From contig OZ234493.1 of assembly GCA_965153455.1 (NCBI GenBank), positions 28,510,213-28,574,212 of the forward strand: a DNA stretch of 64,000 bases, read 5' to 3'. The notes below the pieces were generated by a model. It saw only the letters and a list, made by a program, of their open reading frames with translations, did no database searches and had not been told where the DNA came from. Positions 13,159-26,611 of the stretch are shown in pieces. The stretch comes from Sphagnum compactum (lineage: Eukaryota; Bryophyta; Sphagnopsida; Sphagnales). Both the position numbers and the translations under genes were made by a program. Position 1 is the stretch's first letter; every line of letters begins with the position of its first letter.

Positions 13159-13285
13159 GATGCGCTCTCAAGCTCCTTGAGAAACTCAAATGTGAGTCTG
13201 GTTTGAAAATAGCGGAAGGGTAAGGAGTTGGGGACACACTCCCTAGCTCGCAGCACTTTGAGAGGGTAGAAGGGCGTGCTGGAGC
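13159..13285. repeat. Dispersed repeat, copy 1 (second copy at 55725)
   Basis: This segment contains CTCAAATGTGAGTCT, then AAGGAGTTGGGG and GGCTCGCAGCACTTTG-like words ending in GGGCGTG. It matches 55725-55851 in the same orientation at about three quarters of positions by eye. It is probably a fragment of a transposable element. Confidence 0.8.
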
Positions 13286-14110
13286 TCCGGGATGAAATTA
13301 GGAAGAATTACAAGCAATCAATCACTCACGTAAATCTACACAAAACCAAACAACAAGTTGGTTAGTGCATAGCGAAAGCACTTTTGGTGCTAGGACAGGC
13401 CACGGGCAACTTGGACTCACAAGACTCACTATAGCCCAGACTCGAGGGAAGCCACCACCTTCCCCCATATAGTATACTTTGTGCCTGGCCATGGGGCTTG
13501 CGCCCAAATGGCTTTTTGTCCGAGGACTCCCAAGTGGGAGTCTTGAAATTCTCACCGCTAGGACTCCCGTGACTTTGAGGGCCCATAACTTTGCATGCCC
13601 ATAACTTTGCGTGCAGACCTCTGATTGAGATAAGGTTTGAGGCAAAGTTGTAACCCTCGTCGAGAGCTTTCGAACGATATGTTGCACGCCACCTACACGC
13701 AAGGGAATCGGGTCAATTCCCGACTTTTAGTGATCGAGAGTTAAAATTGCCAATTTGACTCCCGGCCCTTCTTTTGACTATAACTTATGTTATAAGCATC
13801 TAAATGGGTCATGCAAGCCCATTTTAAACATCTACATTTCAAGATTTTTCCAATGATATGAAGACCTCCTCAATCCATTGAGTTTTGGCCCTTGCAATCG
13901 CTCTCTAAAAATTCGGGAATCCACCAAGACTCCAACTCCCAAAATGGGAGTTCCCTTGGGAATGTGAAGGGACATTCCCTCACACTCTCCTACACTCCCG
14001 GGAGCACGACATGTGACTCACGGGCCTCCTCTTGGCCCGCACCCTTGCAAGTTCTCACCTTGGTCGCGAGCCCAAGGCTAGGGTTGCGACAATAAAAGTC
14101 TTTTCCCAAG
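13286..14110. repeat. GC-richer block, probable retrotransposon-derived sequence
   Basis: This 0.8-kb block stands out from the AT-rich surroundings. It contains a short direct repeat (GCCCATAACTTTGC twice near 13580-13612) and several pieces like AAAATGGGAGTTCCC and GGGAATGTGAAGGGACATTCCC. It directly follows the dispersed repeat. No reverse transcriptase or integrase motif is visible, so the retrotransposon origin is only inferred from composition and repetition. Confidence 0.35.
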
Positions 14111-17100
14111 GATTACGCATGACACTTGTCATTTTTGTGTTGGTTTATAATCTAAAATTGTTGTGTTTTGGATACACAATTTCACATTGCATGTTAGATA
14201 TAAATACATTTTTTATTACAATTTTATTTTATGTCATGTATACTATACATTCATGCCCTTTATCAAATAAATATTAACAATTTTTATCAATTTAAATCAT
14301 TTTACCCTTCTAATCATCAATGGTAAAATCCTTTCCAATTTTCAAAGAAATGGTGCACATTTGGTAGAAAAAATGGACATTTGAAAAAAATAGGGACTAT
14401 CTATTTTTGAAGTTTGAGTGCTTTGAACATGTAAAAACATTTTTTATTTTTGTTAAGCTTTGAGCATGTAAACTTTGTAATTTATGGAAGATATTCCAAA
14501 AAAAAATGACAATCCAAACTATTATATTTCTCTTGTTATTTTTTCAAACATACAAAAATGCAATTTTGAATGTTCACTTACTTGGGTGGCTCCTTTGATT
14601 GTGTTTTCACCCTGAGATTATTTGAAGTTACATCAATGTGAACACTCGGCCATTGATAAAGATGAACCCTTTTGTAAATATTCTATTGTACATACCGTGT
14701 AGTTTGGGACTTTACATACATCTAGTGCACACCAACTGTTTTCACAACAAAGTTTGTGGTCGTTAAAGAGAATCTTTCGAAGGAAGAAAAAAATAATTCC
14801 AAAAGCTAAGGGATCAAATGAATCAAATGTCCATGTTGTCAATGGAGATTTTTTCATATAGTTCAATCCAAAAGCTAGCTAATTATGGCATAGAGTGCGA
14901 ACAACTTGCTTTCAGCCAATTACAGATATGTGTAGAGATCAAATGGGTGTATATGTTCATACATTACTATGTGATCACTTTGATTCCCTGAAGATTAACC
15001 CATAAAGATACCATATGCATGAGTGCCAATTATTCTGAAAATTAAATAGTCAACATCAATCACAAGATGCACTCTTACAAGTTAATGTTTTATGCACCCA
15101 TGCATGATGTAAAACACCATGATTAGTACTACTTCATGACGTCTACAAGAACAACAATTTTATAACAACCAAAGTTAAGAGTTTTTCCAACTACTTATAA
15201 GGTCATAATTGATTTTTTGTGTTTTTATTAGTTTTTATCAATTGTAGCTGTGTAACAAAAATAAAAACATGAACATCGAAAGATGGATTTGCTTGTTTAT
15301 ATCAAGTAGTTCATAAACTATTAGTGAGACACCACTTTCACAATGGGTAATACTAACTAAATGGTACGTATTTTAGTAACAAAAAGTTTAAGATCCCACT
15401 TCAAGAAAAAATAACCCCCTCCTTTAGGGGATGGAAAATTACAATTTAGAACATGACCTTTGAATACAATACGAAATTTTCTTGAATATAAGATGTAGTT
15501 TGAAATAATTCGAATTGGAACTAATGGTTACTAGTTAACCTTCAATTAGCCTTTAATTCTTTTTTTTTTTTTCAAAAACTTGACCATGGGTTCTAGTTTT
15601 GATTTCACACATGAATAAAACCCACAACCTAGTTTTGGGTTTCAAGTTCTTGAAACCATTTAGTTCTAGTTCTAAAACCAGTTCCAATTCCATTTTTAAC
15701 AATTGGAACTAGAACCTATGCAGTTCTAATCTACAAAATAGGGTATGTAGCTACCCATCATTAATTCCCAAATGCATATTAATGTTGTGGGGGGAACCCT
15801 ATGGATTTTAACATATCAACCAAAAAAAATAGGATTTAAAGCATTTCCAATCTAGGTAAACATAAAAGTATGTATAGGCTTTACCAAATTATCTCTAGTT
15901 AAGGGTGAACTTAACTTATCATTAGTTAATGATGAACTATTTTGTTGAACATAATATAAAGGTTGAGGTGTAAGTATTAATCATTTAAACTACGTTTACT
16001 TTGGATATAAATTGGTGAAAACAAGTAAATCAAAATATGTATAGTATAAGCTCAAATATGCAACGTTAATAAACATATGGAGAAAAATAAAAGTTTGCAC
16101 CTTGGAATTTATAAATGAAATTGAAAACATACTTCACAAGGATGGGGGATGGGGATTTTAAGTAAATGGAAAACACTTTCATCAACTTTCAACATCATTG
16201 TATGGCAATTGAAAATGATCTCCATTGAACTAGATGACAATTTAATATTTGATTTCCATTGTTGGATGGTGATTGAAAGTGATCACCATTCTTGAGTTGA
16301 AATCTTTTTTGGTTGCTAGTCATTGCATGGTGAAAATCATTTTCAAATGAGAGAAGATGAGGTGAAGGCGAAAGTTGAATATAAACGCAAAGATGATGAA
16401 GAAAGAGAATTGAAAAGAAAGGGGATGATGAAAGAAATAACAAAATTGATGATGACAACTAAGAAATCAAACATTCAATGTCTAAGGGAAGGCTCGAAAA
16501 ATGAAAGAAATAAACCAAGAAAACAGTAGATTAAAAAAAAAATTATGTTTTAAACAAACAAAAAGGAAATTACATTAGCGCAGGGCGTTAAGAAATTTGG
16601 CCATCAATGAAAGACCATTATTGAATTGAAATGCATATTTGAAAAAAATTATATGATACATTAAGCGCAAAGCCAAAATGAAAAAACCTTTCTAAACGAA
16701 TCAACCAAAATGAATTTAAAACCATTGTGGAGCCTTGTGTGTCATCTTCCAATCTTGGATTTGCACAATAAAACATAGACACTAATAGGATTTTGGAATA
16801 AAATAACTATGTTAATAACTAAATTTATAATTTTATTGAATCAAATGACTATGGCTAGTAAAGTTTTGCCGAACAATTTGTTTAAGTAAATCAACAACAC
16901 ATGGTGTTAAGTTGTGTTCAAAACAACTATGTACAATGTTCACATTGATTTATAATTTGTTTTAAAAATGTAATCATTTTATAATTATTTAAGGCACATG
17001 TAATAATGTTATAATCATTTACGATACTATGTAGTTATATTGTAATGTAGAATCAAGTTCAAAATTTCATTAGAGGGAATTGAACCCTCATCTTCATAGC

Positions 17101-17750
17101 CATGCATCAACTCATTAATCATTCAACCAATACTTCAACTTATGATATATTATGTCATCGCATAAATATAAACATGTATATTTCAAATCTTATGCATTAT
17201 CATGTCATTATTTAATTATGTAAGTTCATAATAAATTAATTTCACATTTTAATTACATATTTTAAATTATTTAGATGAATATTTTTAATTCAGTATAAAA
17301 ATTTGATGTTTTAAAATTCTGATTTCAGTTATAAATTAAATATAATTTGTAATTTGTAGTTCATTTTAATATTTAATATTTACTATTTTATTTGGTTCAT
17401 ATATTGGGATTTTTTTAATAATTAATTTAAACTGATTTAATATTTCTGAGCCATAAATTAAAAAGTGAAATCAAGATTTTGAATTAAATTTGATGCATAT
17501 TTTTAATTCCATAATTTTATAAAAATTATAATTTTCAAATTTTTAGATGTAAATATATTATATCGATTTAGAATATTTATTTCAAAAACTTCAATGCAAA
17601 AATTTTAGCTATAAACATACACATAAATATACATGATTTAATTTTTGAAATAAATTTAATTATCATTTATTAAACCTTTATACATGTATGCATGTCATAT
17701 GTAGAAATAACAAACTTAAATATAACATTTTTATAAATCCCTAGAAAATG
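14111..17750. other. AT-rich intergenic DNA, no gene recognised
   Basis: Only short frames without family motifs are present. There are homopolymer A/T runs and, at about 15590-15720, repeated words built on TTCTAGTT and AACCAGTTCCAATTCC. Confidence 0.5.
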
Positions 17751-17815
17751 AATTCACTTGAACTTCATATACACATGTGTTTTCATGTAATAATGCATAC
17801 GAGTGTAGGTAACCC

Positions 17816-18125
17816 ATGGCTACGCCACTCCAGCCACCCCCAAGAAAAGGAGGGAGCACCCAAAAAAAACGAAAAAAAAAAAAGAAAAAAAAACACCTCC
17901 CTTCACTCCCCTGCCCAACAAAGGCCATGGTTTTGTTACCCAGGGACATGAGACCGTGGCCCGGTCCTTCCCCGCCCGTGCCCCCCCCCCCGTGCTAACC
18001 CCCCCACCCCACATGGACCAGTGATTATGATGGGGGGCCACCCGTGCTGGCCCCCCCTACTGGCCCCCCCCACCCCTGCTGGCCCCCCCGCCCCACATGG
18101 ACCAGTGATTATGATGGGCCAATCA
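17816..18125. repeat. C-rich block with a duplicated 28-bp core
   Basis: Poly-A/G and long poly-C runs mark this segment. A core reading CCCCACATGGACCAGTGA then TTATGATGGG occurs at about 18007 and again at about 18092, separated by CCCCCC-rich DNA. It lies in otherwise very AT-rich sequence. Confidence 0.8.
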
Positions 18126-18129
18126 GAAA

Positions 18130-21100
18130 CACTGAGCAGCAGCAGCAGTTAGAGGGTTTGGACGAATAACTACCACCTTCACCACCATCATCCAAAAAAT
18201 TCATTCATCAAAGACAGACAGACGCATAGACACCATGTTTGTAATTATATATAAGATATGATTATTGTCATTATAAAACAACTTATGAAAAACTTTATGA
18301 ATGTACTTGTTAAATTATATTTTATGATGTATGATGTAATTAGTATTCACATTTTTGATATAACTCACAATATACAATTAAGTTATGACTACAATTATGT
18401 TAATTTGATTACATATTTACACCATATGATACAATTACACATGTTAAATTTAAATTGATGCACATTAATTTTTTTCACATCATATCTTAAATAATATTAC
18501 ACCTTTTTTAATAGGTGGTTACATAAGATAACAAATCATTTTAATATTATAATAATATTATTATTATTGGTTTATCACTTTAATAATTTTACATCTTTAG
18601 CTTAAAAGTATATAAAATTGAATTTATGTTCACATTATATTAAACATTCATTTCATTGATTCATTAATTATAATAATTACTAAATTGTAATTACACATAT
18701 TGTCACATAAGTTAAATAGTTGCAAATATAATTCATAGTTTTTTTTTTTAGTTGTTAAGGATCACCAATTTATAAAGTCATTGCATAAAACATGAATTCT
18801 TTTAATGAAAAATGTGTTATAATATTTTTGTTGTTATGCACATAGGTTGAAATTGTAATTCTCACCTACACATTAACGTGTAAATGTTGAGATGTGTTTG
18901 TGTCTTTAGTTTTTCCGATCAATGCCATAAAGTCCTAAAGATTACATGAATGGTGTGCAATAATTAATGAATTTGCACCAGTTCTAACCGAATCCCAATT
19001 TGTTATTCATTCTTTTGAATGTGGTACATGCATGTGATGATAGATAGTTTAAACATAGTCCAATATGTCAATATGGAACATGTTCCAAAACATGGAAGAT
19101 GCAATACATTTCAACATCAAAATGTTAAGCTATAGATCTTGCATAAAAACGCAACAACACGATTTACACAATTCACCATGTTATTAGTTTCATTCATATA
19201 GTCACTATTGTGAAGAAAGTATTTCATTTGTTGTCTTTTCACTTAGAATAAAGATTAGATAAAAGTACTCATGATTACTTGTTGAAGAGAGTTATTCATT
19301 TCGCTCTAATTTTCAAATGTGACCATTTATCTAAATATAAAACTTTGGTGGCTAAAACATTTCATTTTTGAAAAATTCAAAATGGTTGTTTCTTGGAATC
19401 TAATGGCAACTTACCCTAATAGTCCACAATGAACTCTCATTTCTTTCAGTTAAGTCATATTTGTATACATGCATTGTGAACTGAGATGCTAGCATACATT
19501 TTGCTATTGATGGTCATTAAGATGGATGTGATTATCAATAATGTTCAATATGCTCATCAATTTATTCTATGTTTTGTATTAAACATATTACTTTTTGGAC
19601 TAATTAATCTAAACACAATTAATCATTCCATACTACTAACCTTGATTTTATAATAATTTGTATCACTATGTTAAAACAACAAAACAAAACTATTATATTT
19701 TTGTAATAGTGGTACATTCTTGACATGGAAATTAATATAAAATTGGTACGAGATTAATATCACCCTAAGTCCTCAAATCATCATATAGGTCTTTGCTACC
19801 AATATTGATACCTTCATTGATACTAAATGTTAACACTTAAAATATATTAGACCAACACCCCTCTTAGCAACTATCATGCATGACATCATTAATGCAACAA
19901 ACCTATTACTATTGCACAAATTAACCATGTTAGTAAAACAATTGCAATTTTTGTTAATATTTTAACCAATCAAATTATAATCTTTGTTATTGGTCATTAG
20001 TAATAATGATTTCGCATATAGAAACTAAGTTATGATTTATGATATCCTCTTCCACTTCTTCCATATAGGACTATTTTAATTGCTATAAAGTTTGGTAGGT
20101 TTTCATCATCACATTGCACTAATACATGATGTTTGACAATCCAATAATTTTTGTACATTATATACAAAAGTATTGGATTGTCACACATGAATGACAAAAT
20201 GTTTTTATATGTAACTGTCAAATTATATCTTTATCCATATATCTAGTCTACTAATATAAATCCATTTAGAGAATGTGACTATAGAATTATATGCACAATT
20301 ATCTAAATTTTGTAATATTGAGATTTTATGCCTTGTCAAGTAAAAGTAAAAACAGGATACGTACTTGAATTTAATTTCATTAACTAGTTTAGAACACAAG
20401 TACACAAACAACCTCAAAAGAGTCTTATTTATGAATCATGTGCATTCTCTAAATTGTTAGATCTTTCCATGTTTTAACATTTGGTTATAAAAATAGGTTG
20501 TATGTTATGAATCAATGTCATTGAGCTGATTTCTAAAACATGTTTAATATACTATCGTATGGCCATATACCCTTTAATGTATCACATGTTATACAATTGG
20601 ATTTGAATTTATTATCAATAATCAACACCAAAAGATCTGAATGTATTGAAAATCATTTTTTCATAATGAAATCCAAATGTCCTCATGTCTTATATGTTAA
20701 TTACACATCATCATTAGTTAATGACATGCCAAAACATGTCTTCTGTTTTAAGAATCCTCTTCAACATAACTTCCTCAAACTCTTTTGTCTCAATTCATGT
20801 GCTAAAACCAACAACCAAACTAATTTCATAATCATGAAGTATCACTGATGACAACCCTTTCCAAGGAAGTAGGGTACATACCATTTGCATCCAGGGAGGC
20901 ATGTTATAACAGGTTGTGTGAGCTGAAGTGAAAGCATCTTGGGAATTGCGTCATTACCTGTTCAAGCATTTGTCAATCAACTGATCACTATAACAAATCC
21001 ACAATCAGTTTTAAAAACAAGAAGAAAACTATTCACCAAAGGTAGGATGCAACAAAAAATGTCAATATTTTCAGCCACCTTGGCAGCCTGCCCTAAAAAG

Positions 21101-21467
21101 CTCAATGAGGCTTAAAAAACAGGTTTTAACTCTGAATGGACTCATGGCTACTACAAAGGCAACTACAGAACAACATTTTCATGAGGAGATTCTTCGATGA
21201 GATATAATAGATGAATGGTGCCTTTACTTGATCCAGCTCCTTCTGATACATCCAAGAAAGATCTCAAGACATTTTCTGTGGTATGCAATATTTTCCTACC
21301 ATCTGACCAAGACTGCCTCTGATCCAGCGGTACTGCATTTACTGGTTAACTGGTGTGTTAAGATCCAATACACCATCCAGTAGCTGTATGGATCAAAAGG
21401 GAGGCAAGGGGCAAACCTCTTCTTCTATACAACTGAATCTTTAGCTAGATCAACCTTCCCAGATTCA
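18130..21467. other. AT-rich intergenic DNA, no gene recognised
   Basis: There are no frames with recognisable domains. The part nearest 21467 should include the 3' UTR of the dioxygenase gene encoded on the minus strand. Confidence 0.5.
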
Positions 21468-24400
21468 TTAACCAAAGTTGGTGAGAACTTTGCCAATCAC
21501 ATGGTCCCCATACACCACAGGTGTGAACCTAGGCACTGCACTCGCTGTTTGTTGCTTACAAATCTCAAGGGGCTCCACAAGTGCATCAAAATTTGGCTGC
21601 ATCAACACAAGTGACCAAAGACTTAAGGACAACAAACAACAGATTGTAAGCTGGCCATATCTGTTTCCTTTCAAGTGAAGTAAGCAAAAAAAGGGGCCAG
21701 GAGAATCAAATCGGTCTGAACATGGAATCATTCAACACCAATGCTACTAGAGTCTCTTCCTAACGAGGAAACAAGATATGGATATGAGTATGGCTTACTT
21801 CATAAAAGAAAGGGACAGAAACACGATACTTGGAGTCATCATTCATGACTCGATGCAATGTTGACTGATATAACCCATTGGTCCAAATCTGTATAATCCA
21901 AAATTTGTACCTCTTCAGCTCACATTATTTTCTCAACATGTTTGTCCACATGAGCAGAAAGATGGTGATGTAAGAGGCAATAAGCACTATAATAGGAGCC
22001 TGAGCTCCAATAAGCAACAAAGTACTGGAAAAAAATTAAAATGGTTACAATGTTGTAGAGAAGGTTGGACTAACAAAGAGCAAACACATGCAACTGCCTA
22101 TTACATAAAAATTGGTAAATGATAGGCCATTTCTTGAACATTCCACAACCAGATGTGTAGTGAGATAGCACCTACACAAGAAAAACATATGATGTTCAAG
22201 AGCAAGAGGAGTAGAAAAGATAGGTAGGGTACCTTAAGCATATCGCCAATATTAACCACAAATGTTCCCGGGATTGGTTTTGCCCATATCCAGTTCCCTT
22301 CATTGTTTTTCACCTGTTTTTAGCAAGTTCGTGACTACTATTCATTAGTGCTTGGATCTATCCCCATGAAGCAAAGAGGGAGAGGTAGGGAATAAAGACA
22401 TAATGCTTCTACGGTACGGAAACTGGATGCACAATGCTAAACCAAGTCAGCGAAAGGAACCTGCAGTGCAGGAATAGTTGGGTCTTGATTGACCAGTGTC
22501 AATAAGCCTGCACATCCGAAGATGTTCAGTTAACTTCTGGCCATGTTTCATCTTTTGACACATGACATCTGGCTTGCAAAGTTTCTTCATCCAACAATAA
22601 GGCTATTGAAAGGCCTGCCTTGACCATACTATTCCTCATGGCACCATACAGAAAGTGATTCAGTCTTTCCCTTCTATACAAGGCTGGAAGATACAGAGTT
22701 TACAGTATGACTTTGATGCATATCTGCCAGCATATCCAACCATGAGATTGTTACATACACCCATTAATCAAACAACCAATATGTGGATAAATACCATAGT
22801 CAGTGTGGTCACCACTGCAGAAGTGTATTCCAAAGTATAAGGGGACCAGTGTCCAGCCACAAGGAAACCCAGCAACCAACACAAAGAACAATCATCACTG
22901 ATTAGAGTGGAGTCATTTAGGACAGTTGCAAGCTGAGTGAGAAACTTTAGGGCAGATGACTGCAATGTATTTGATGCACAAGTTACAGGTCTGAAGAACT
23001 TCAATACTCCTGTTGCACAACCAAAACCCTAACAAGAATATCTTCCATATCTCAAACTTACAGCATTTGTCCTGAAGTATAGACCCAGATTCAGGGAAAA
23101 AACGACCAGGCTTCTTCTCCAGCCACGCTAAGATAGAAAATAAACATCTACAAGCATTGAAATATGGGGGAAAAAGCTGCATGAAGACTTACCAGCCAAC
23201 TTCAAAGTCTGATTTTTTCATTGGAGGGTATCCAATAACTCTCAGAATCCAGAAAGGGTCACCAGCCCTTTTTCCACCAAATGCATCTTTTTTTCCACTT
23301 AGAGCTAAGGCTATGCCTTGTATTATTGCTTCTCCCAAATCTAGACAACAACATGCACCCCAATTAATCAGCTCAATGCTTCAACCACATCCTTGAGGGA
23401 GAGGGTGTGGGGATAATATTCATATTCAAAATCTAATGTCAGCCACAACTGTTAGATGATACAGCAGATACATGAGGCTTTGCTAGTCTGAATGTCATTG
23501 AACAAGGCATCATAAATGGATATTGAGCTACTCCAGGAATCAACCAGCCTGTTTGGGTATGGTGGCCTTAAGGATTGAGAAGTGAATACTGGATTACTCC
23601 CTATGGAAAACACTTGCAGGAAACAGGGGAGACACTTAGTTGGCCAATCCAATGTGATTGAGTGGCTCTGCACCTTGTAGGCCTATTTGCCTCAATTTAA
23701 AAGTGGTCACTCTCTAACCACCGTTACAGGGGCAATATGGTTGCCTGACTCTCCCTCAAGGGTTCATCCCAAAGTACCAACATGGATTTTGGTAACTGGT
23801 TCACCTGCTGGCCTCTGATATTGCTCAGTTTGCTATAGTAGATAACATTTATTGTGGCCTAGTGGTGAACTGACCCACCCAAAACCACTCACCAGGGGAC
23901 CATGAGCTACAACCACTTGGGATGTTGGATTGATGCTAAAACAGTTGCAAAATCAGCTGAGTGTCAAACAGACAAGCCTCTGAGACAACAAGAAATGAAT
24001 ACCTGTCATGACATTAACATACTCTTCAATCAGAGGTCGAAACCCACTTGGTTCATTAGGCCTGTATACACCACAGCACATGGAGCTCTTGCTATCATGA
24101 GTGATATGCTGTGCATGAGGAAACTAAAAGATGAAGAATGAGCAAGAGAATGCACATCCGTCGATGCTGGGGTTGGTGTGCAGTTTCATAAGGGACAAGA
24201 GAAAATGGACTGCTGTCCCACTCACCACTGATTTGAACCCATCAAAGGATTTTCCTTCCTTGTTGACAACTTTTGGTTTTCAAGCTCCCTGAAGTACTGG
24301 AAAATTGAAGATATACTCCCAAAACATTAAAAAAAAGAACTCCCCATTCATCATTTCAAAAGATACTACAGGAGTTAACAGATAGATTTTTGGCACTTTC

Positions 24401-26337
24401 TGGATATTTTGGAGTCGTACAAGAAACTCAAGAATTCTTCAAAGAGCGGTGATACAAGAATCAGCCCCATTGACAGAACAGATAAAATGCACATAAAGAG
24501 GATATTCTCTACAACAGGGAGATGTTGTGGTACATCAATGGCCTCATGCAGGTCAGGTTGTCCTTTGGTGATATTCTGTCCAAGTTTCTGGTATCCTCTG
24601 CCATTATTAACCCCACACAAGTGCATGATATGTGTTAGACAAGTATGACAAGACTGCTCTCATCAGACCAATTCCTCCTACGCTTGGCACACCTCCTTTT
24701 TCAACATGTGTTCCTAGTAATGAACTAAATCAGAGATGGACCATACTTGCTCTATTGCTATGGGACCTCCTATGCAGACAAAGAATTTGCAAAAAAATTC
24801 AGAGCCAAGATTCAAGAGCCTCTCACAAAATTATCAAACAGTCTCTGACAACCTGAATCCTGTATCACTGCTCATAGCAATTTGGAGCTTATCTTCTTCA
24901 GGTAGAGCAAAGAATTTGTAGCCCACATCCAGCACCTGTTCTAGCAGATGAGGGGAAACCCCATGTCCTTTCTACAGTCAGAAAGTTGCAAATTAGTCAA
25001 GCCTCTGAAGACTTCCATTCCTTTAGGTCTCTGACTGTGTAAAGGTAAAATGTATGGAGATCCCTGGGACTGAATACAGTCATACTCCTGGATACAGGTG
25101 GATTGAAGCTGCTGTGAAAATGACCTCGTCTCAGTATGTGGTGCATGTATGGGAAGAAAACCCTAAAAGTCATTGAGATTCCAGTCTTAAGAGAGAGTAC
25201 TTGAACCTGTTCTTAACAGCAAACATGGCTGTGCATGCTACCCTAAAGTTTGAGGTCTAACCAAAGTCACAGTGCACATAGTGAGACAATGTGCCTGAGA
25301 TGTTTTGACAATTTTCAAATGAGGGGTTACACCACAAGGACCCAAAGTGCTTAGAGAAACCTCATTCATAAGACAACAGACCTTGAGATGTTTAGGCAGC
25401 CTTTCACAATTCAAGCACAATAATGAACACCATTCAAAAGCCCAAAAAAAAGAACAAATCCAAGCAGTCTGGGGAGGAGGACACCAACCACATAGAAGAA
25501 GCCAATTTCACGGCAAGCCTCATCAAGTTGTCGAACCACATTCATCACTTGTGGATCTTCTGCCATGTGAGGATCTGCCTTCTGCTGAACAAGAGGCCCT
25601 ATATCTGCTTAGGTACATACATCCATTTCCCATCATCAGTGTTGATAAACAGGTGCTCCCTTTTATCCTTACATGGCCTCTGAGCTAGTTCTTGAATCTA
25701 GAGATTCTGTACTGGTCTCCATGAACTTTCTAAGATGCAAGAACTCATTTCACCATCATGCAGTTGCCCTGATTGCAGTCATTAAGTACAGATTCTGGAG
25801 CTAGGTCACAGGAATGGAGCAATCTTTGACGCAAAATTGTTGCCTCTTGATTATTTCTGATGTGTGCTCCAACTTTCGAAGAGCATGAGTCAGAAAAACT
25901 AAGAGTAAATCAGCTTGTGACAAAACTCAACCTAGAGAAGACACAGACTGTGTCTTCTTACAAAGGAAGACGACGACGACGACGACGACAATGATGATGA
26001 TGATCACAACAAGAGAATGCAGCGCTTCTTCTTGTTCTATCCATTCATAAATGCTGAATTTGGTTCAAATCCACAAAAGCTTGATCATGATTTTCCAAAA
26101 GTGTTGGAAAAAAGGCGATTGTCTGTCTATTTGTCGCGCCCCCCTCCCCCAACTTGCATAGGTTTTCTGCTTTAGAAAACACAAGAGGTAAAGTCGGGGT
26201 CGATGCACCTCTTCCTCCTCCTCCTCCTCCTCCTCCTCCACTACTACTACTACTACTACAAGAGACACAAAAGCAACACACAAAAGCAGTGATGGAAAGA
26301 AGACGGACAAACCTATAACAGGAATTGAGTCGGCCAT
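21468..26337 (-). CDS. 2-oxoglutarate/Fe(II)-dependent dioxygenase (DIOX family)
   Basis: Soluble plant 2OG dioxygenase that couples 2-oxoglutarate decarboxylation to oxidation of a small molecule; the substrate is unknown. Twelve exons in transcript order: 26337-26313, 25604-25489, 24971-24853, 24597-24534, 24296-24226, 24061-24003, 23340-23193, 22814-22795, 22507-22461, 22313-22233, 21888-21799, 21596-21468. They join in phase to 322 aa. The N-terminal DIOX_N part runs from MADSIPVID through GFFYVKGHGV and FRGYQKLGQNITKG to PDLHEAID. The catalytic cupin carries the iron ligands H204, D206 (in GCGDHTDYG) and H262 (STLHRV), and the 2OG-binding R272xS274. All are present, so activity is likely. 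From memory it resembles the Arabidopsis DIN11-type group, with a C-terminus like VVYGDHVIGKV. Intron 1 holds GGA/GTA triplet runs on the coding strand. Exon 8 is a 20-nt microexon. Confidence 0.95.
22795..22814 (-). other. 20-nt microexon encoding the HxD iron-binding motif
   Basis: This is exon 8 of the dioxygenase gene. It completes a cysteine codon, encodes GDHTDY and supplies the first base of the next glycine codon. It is bordered by a CTGCAG acceptor and a GTATTT donor. The flanking exons end and start in exactly the matching phases (2 and 1). Confidence 0.9.
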
Positions 26338-26611
26338 CTTCGAAGTGCCAAAACACTGCGCACAATGACGTTGAGAGCTTGCAGGGGTCGCATCAGATGA
26401 TCTTCACGCTCTTAGTAGTTAGTGCCCCCCATTGCAAAGTGAAAACAACAACACCACAAGTAATGTACCAAAACCCGAATTATGGAAACTCAAATATTTC
26501 ACCATGTAACCATATAATCTTCAAAAAATCCTCTCAAAGAATCCAAAATCCTTCAACATATTATATAACTCTCTAACAAATCTCAAGCTTCAACACAAGG
26601 CAAAATAGAAA

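Noticed and set aside
16195-16529. Overlapping frames rich in Lys/Glu (plus) and Ser/Phe (minus)
   Set aside because: They come from a GA-rich stretch; no domain, no start context and no neighbouring exon was found.
17071-17148. Minus-strand tRNA-like piece with a GGGTTCAATTCCC T-arm-like word
   Set aside because: I could not pair an acceptor stem or a proper anticodon arm, so I do not call a tRNA. tRNAscan would settle it.
26045-26365. Ser/Gly-rich minus-strand frames at the dioxygenase start
   Set aside because: Only the first 25 nt from 26337 are coding; the rest is intron 1 with triplet repeats, as shown by continuity into exon 2.
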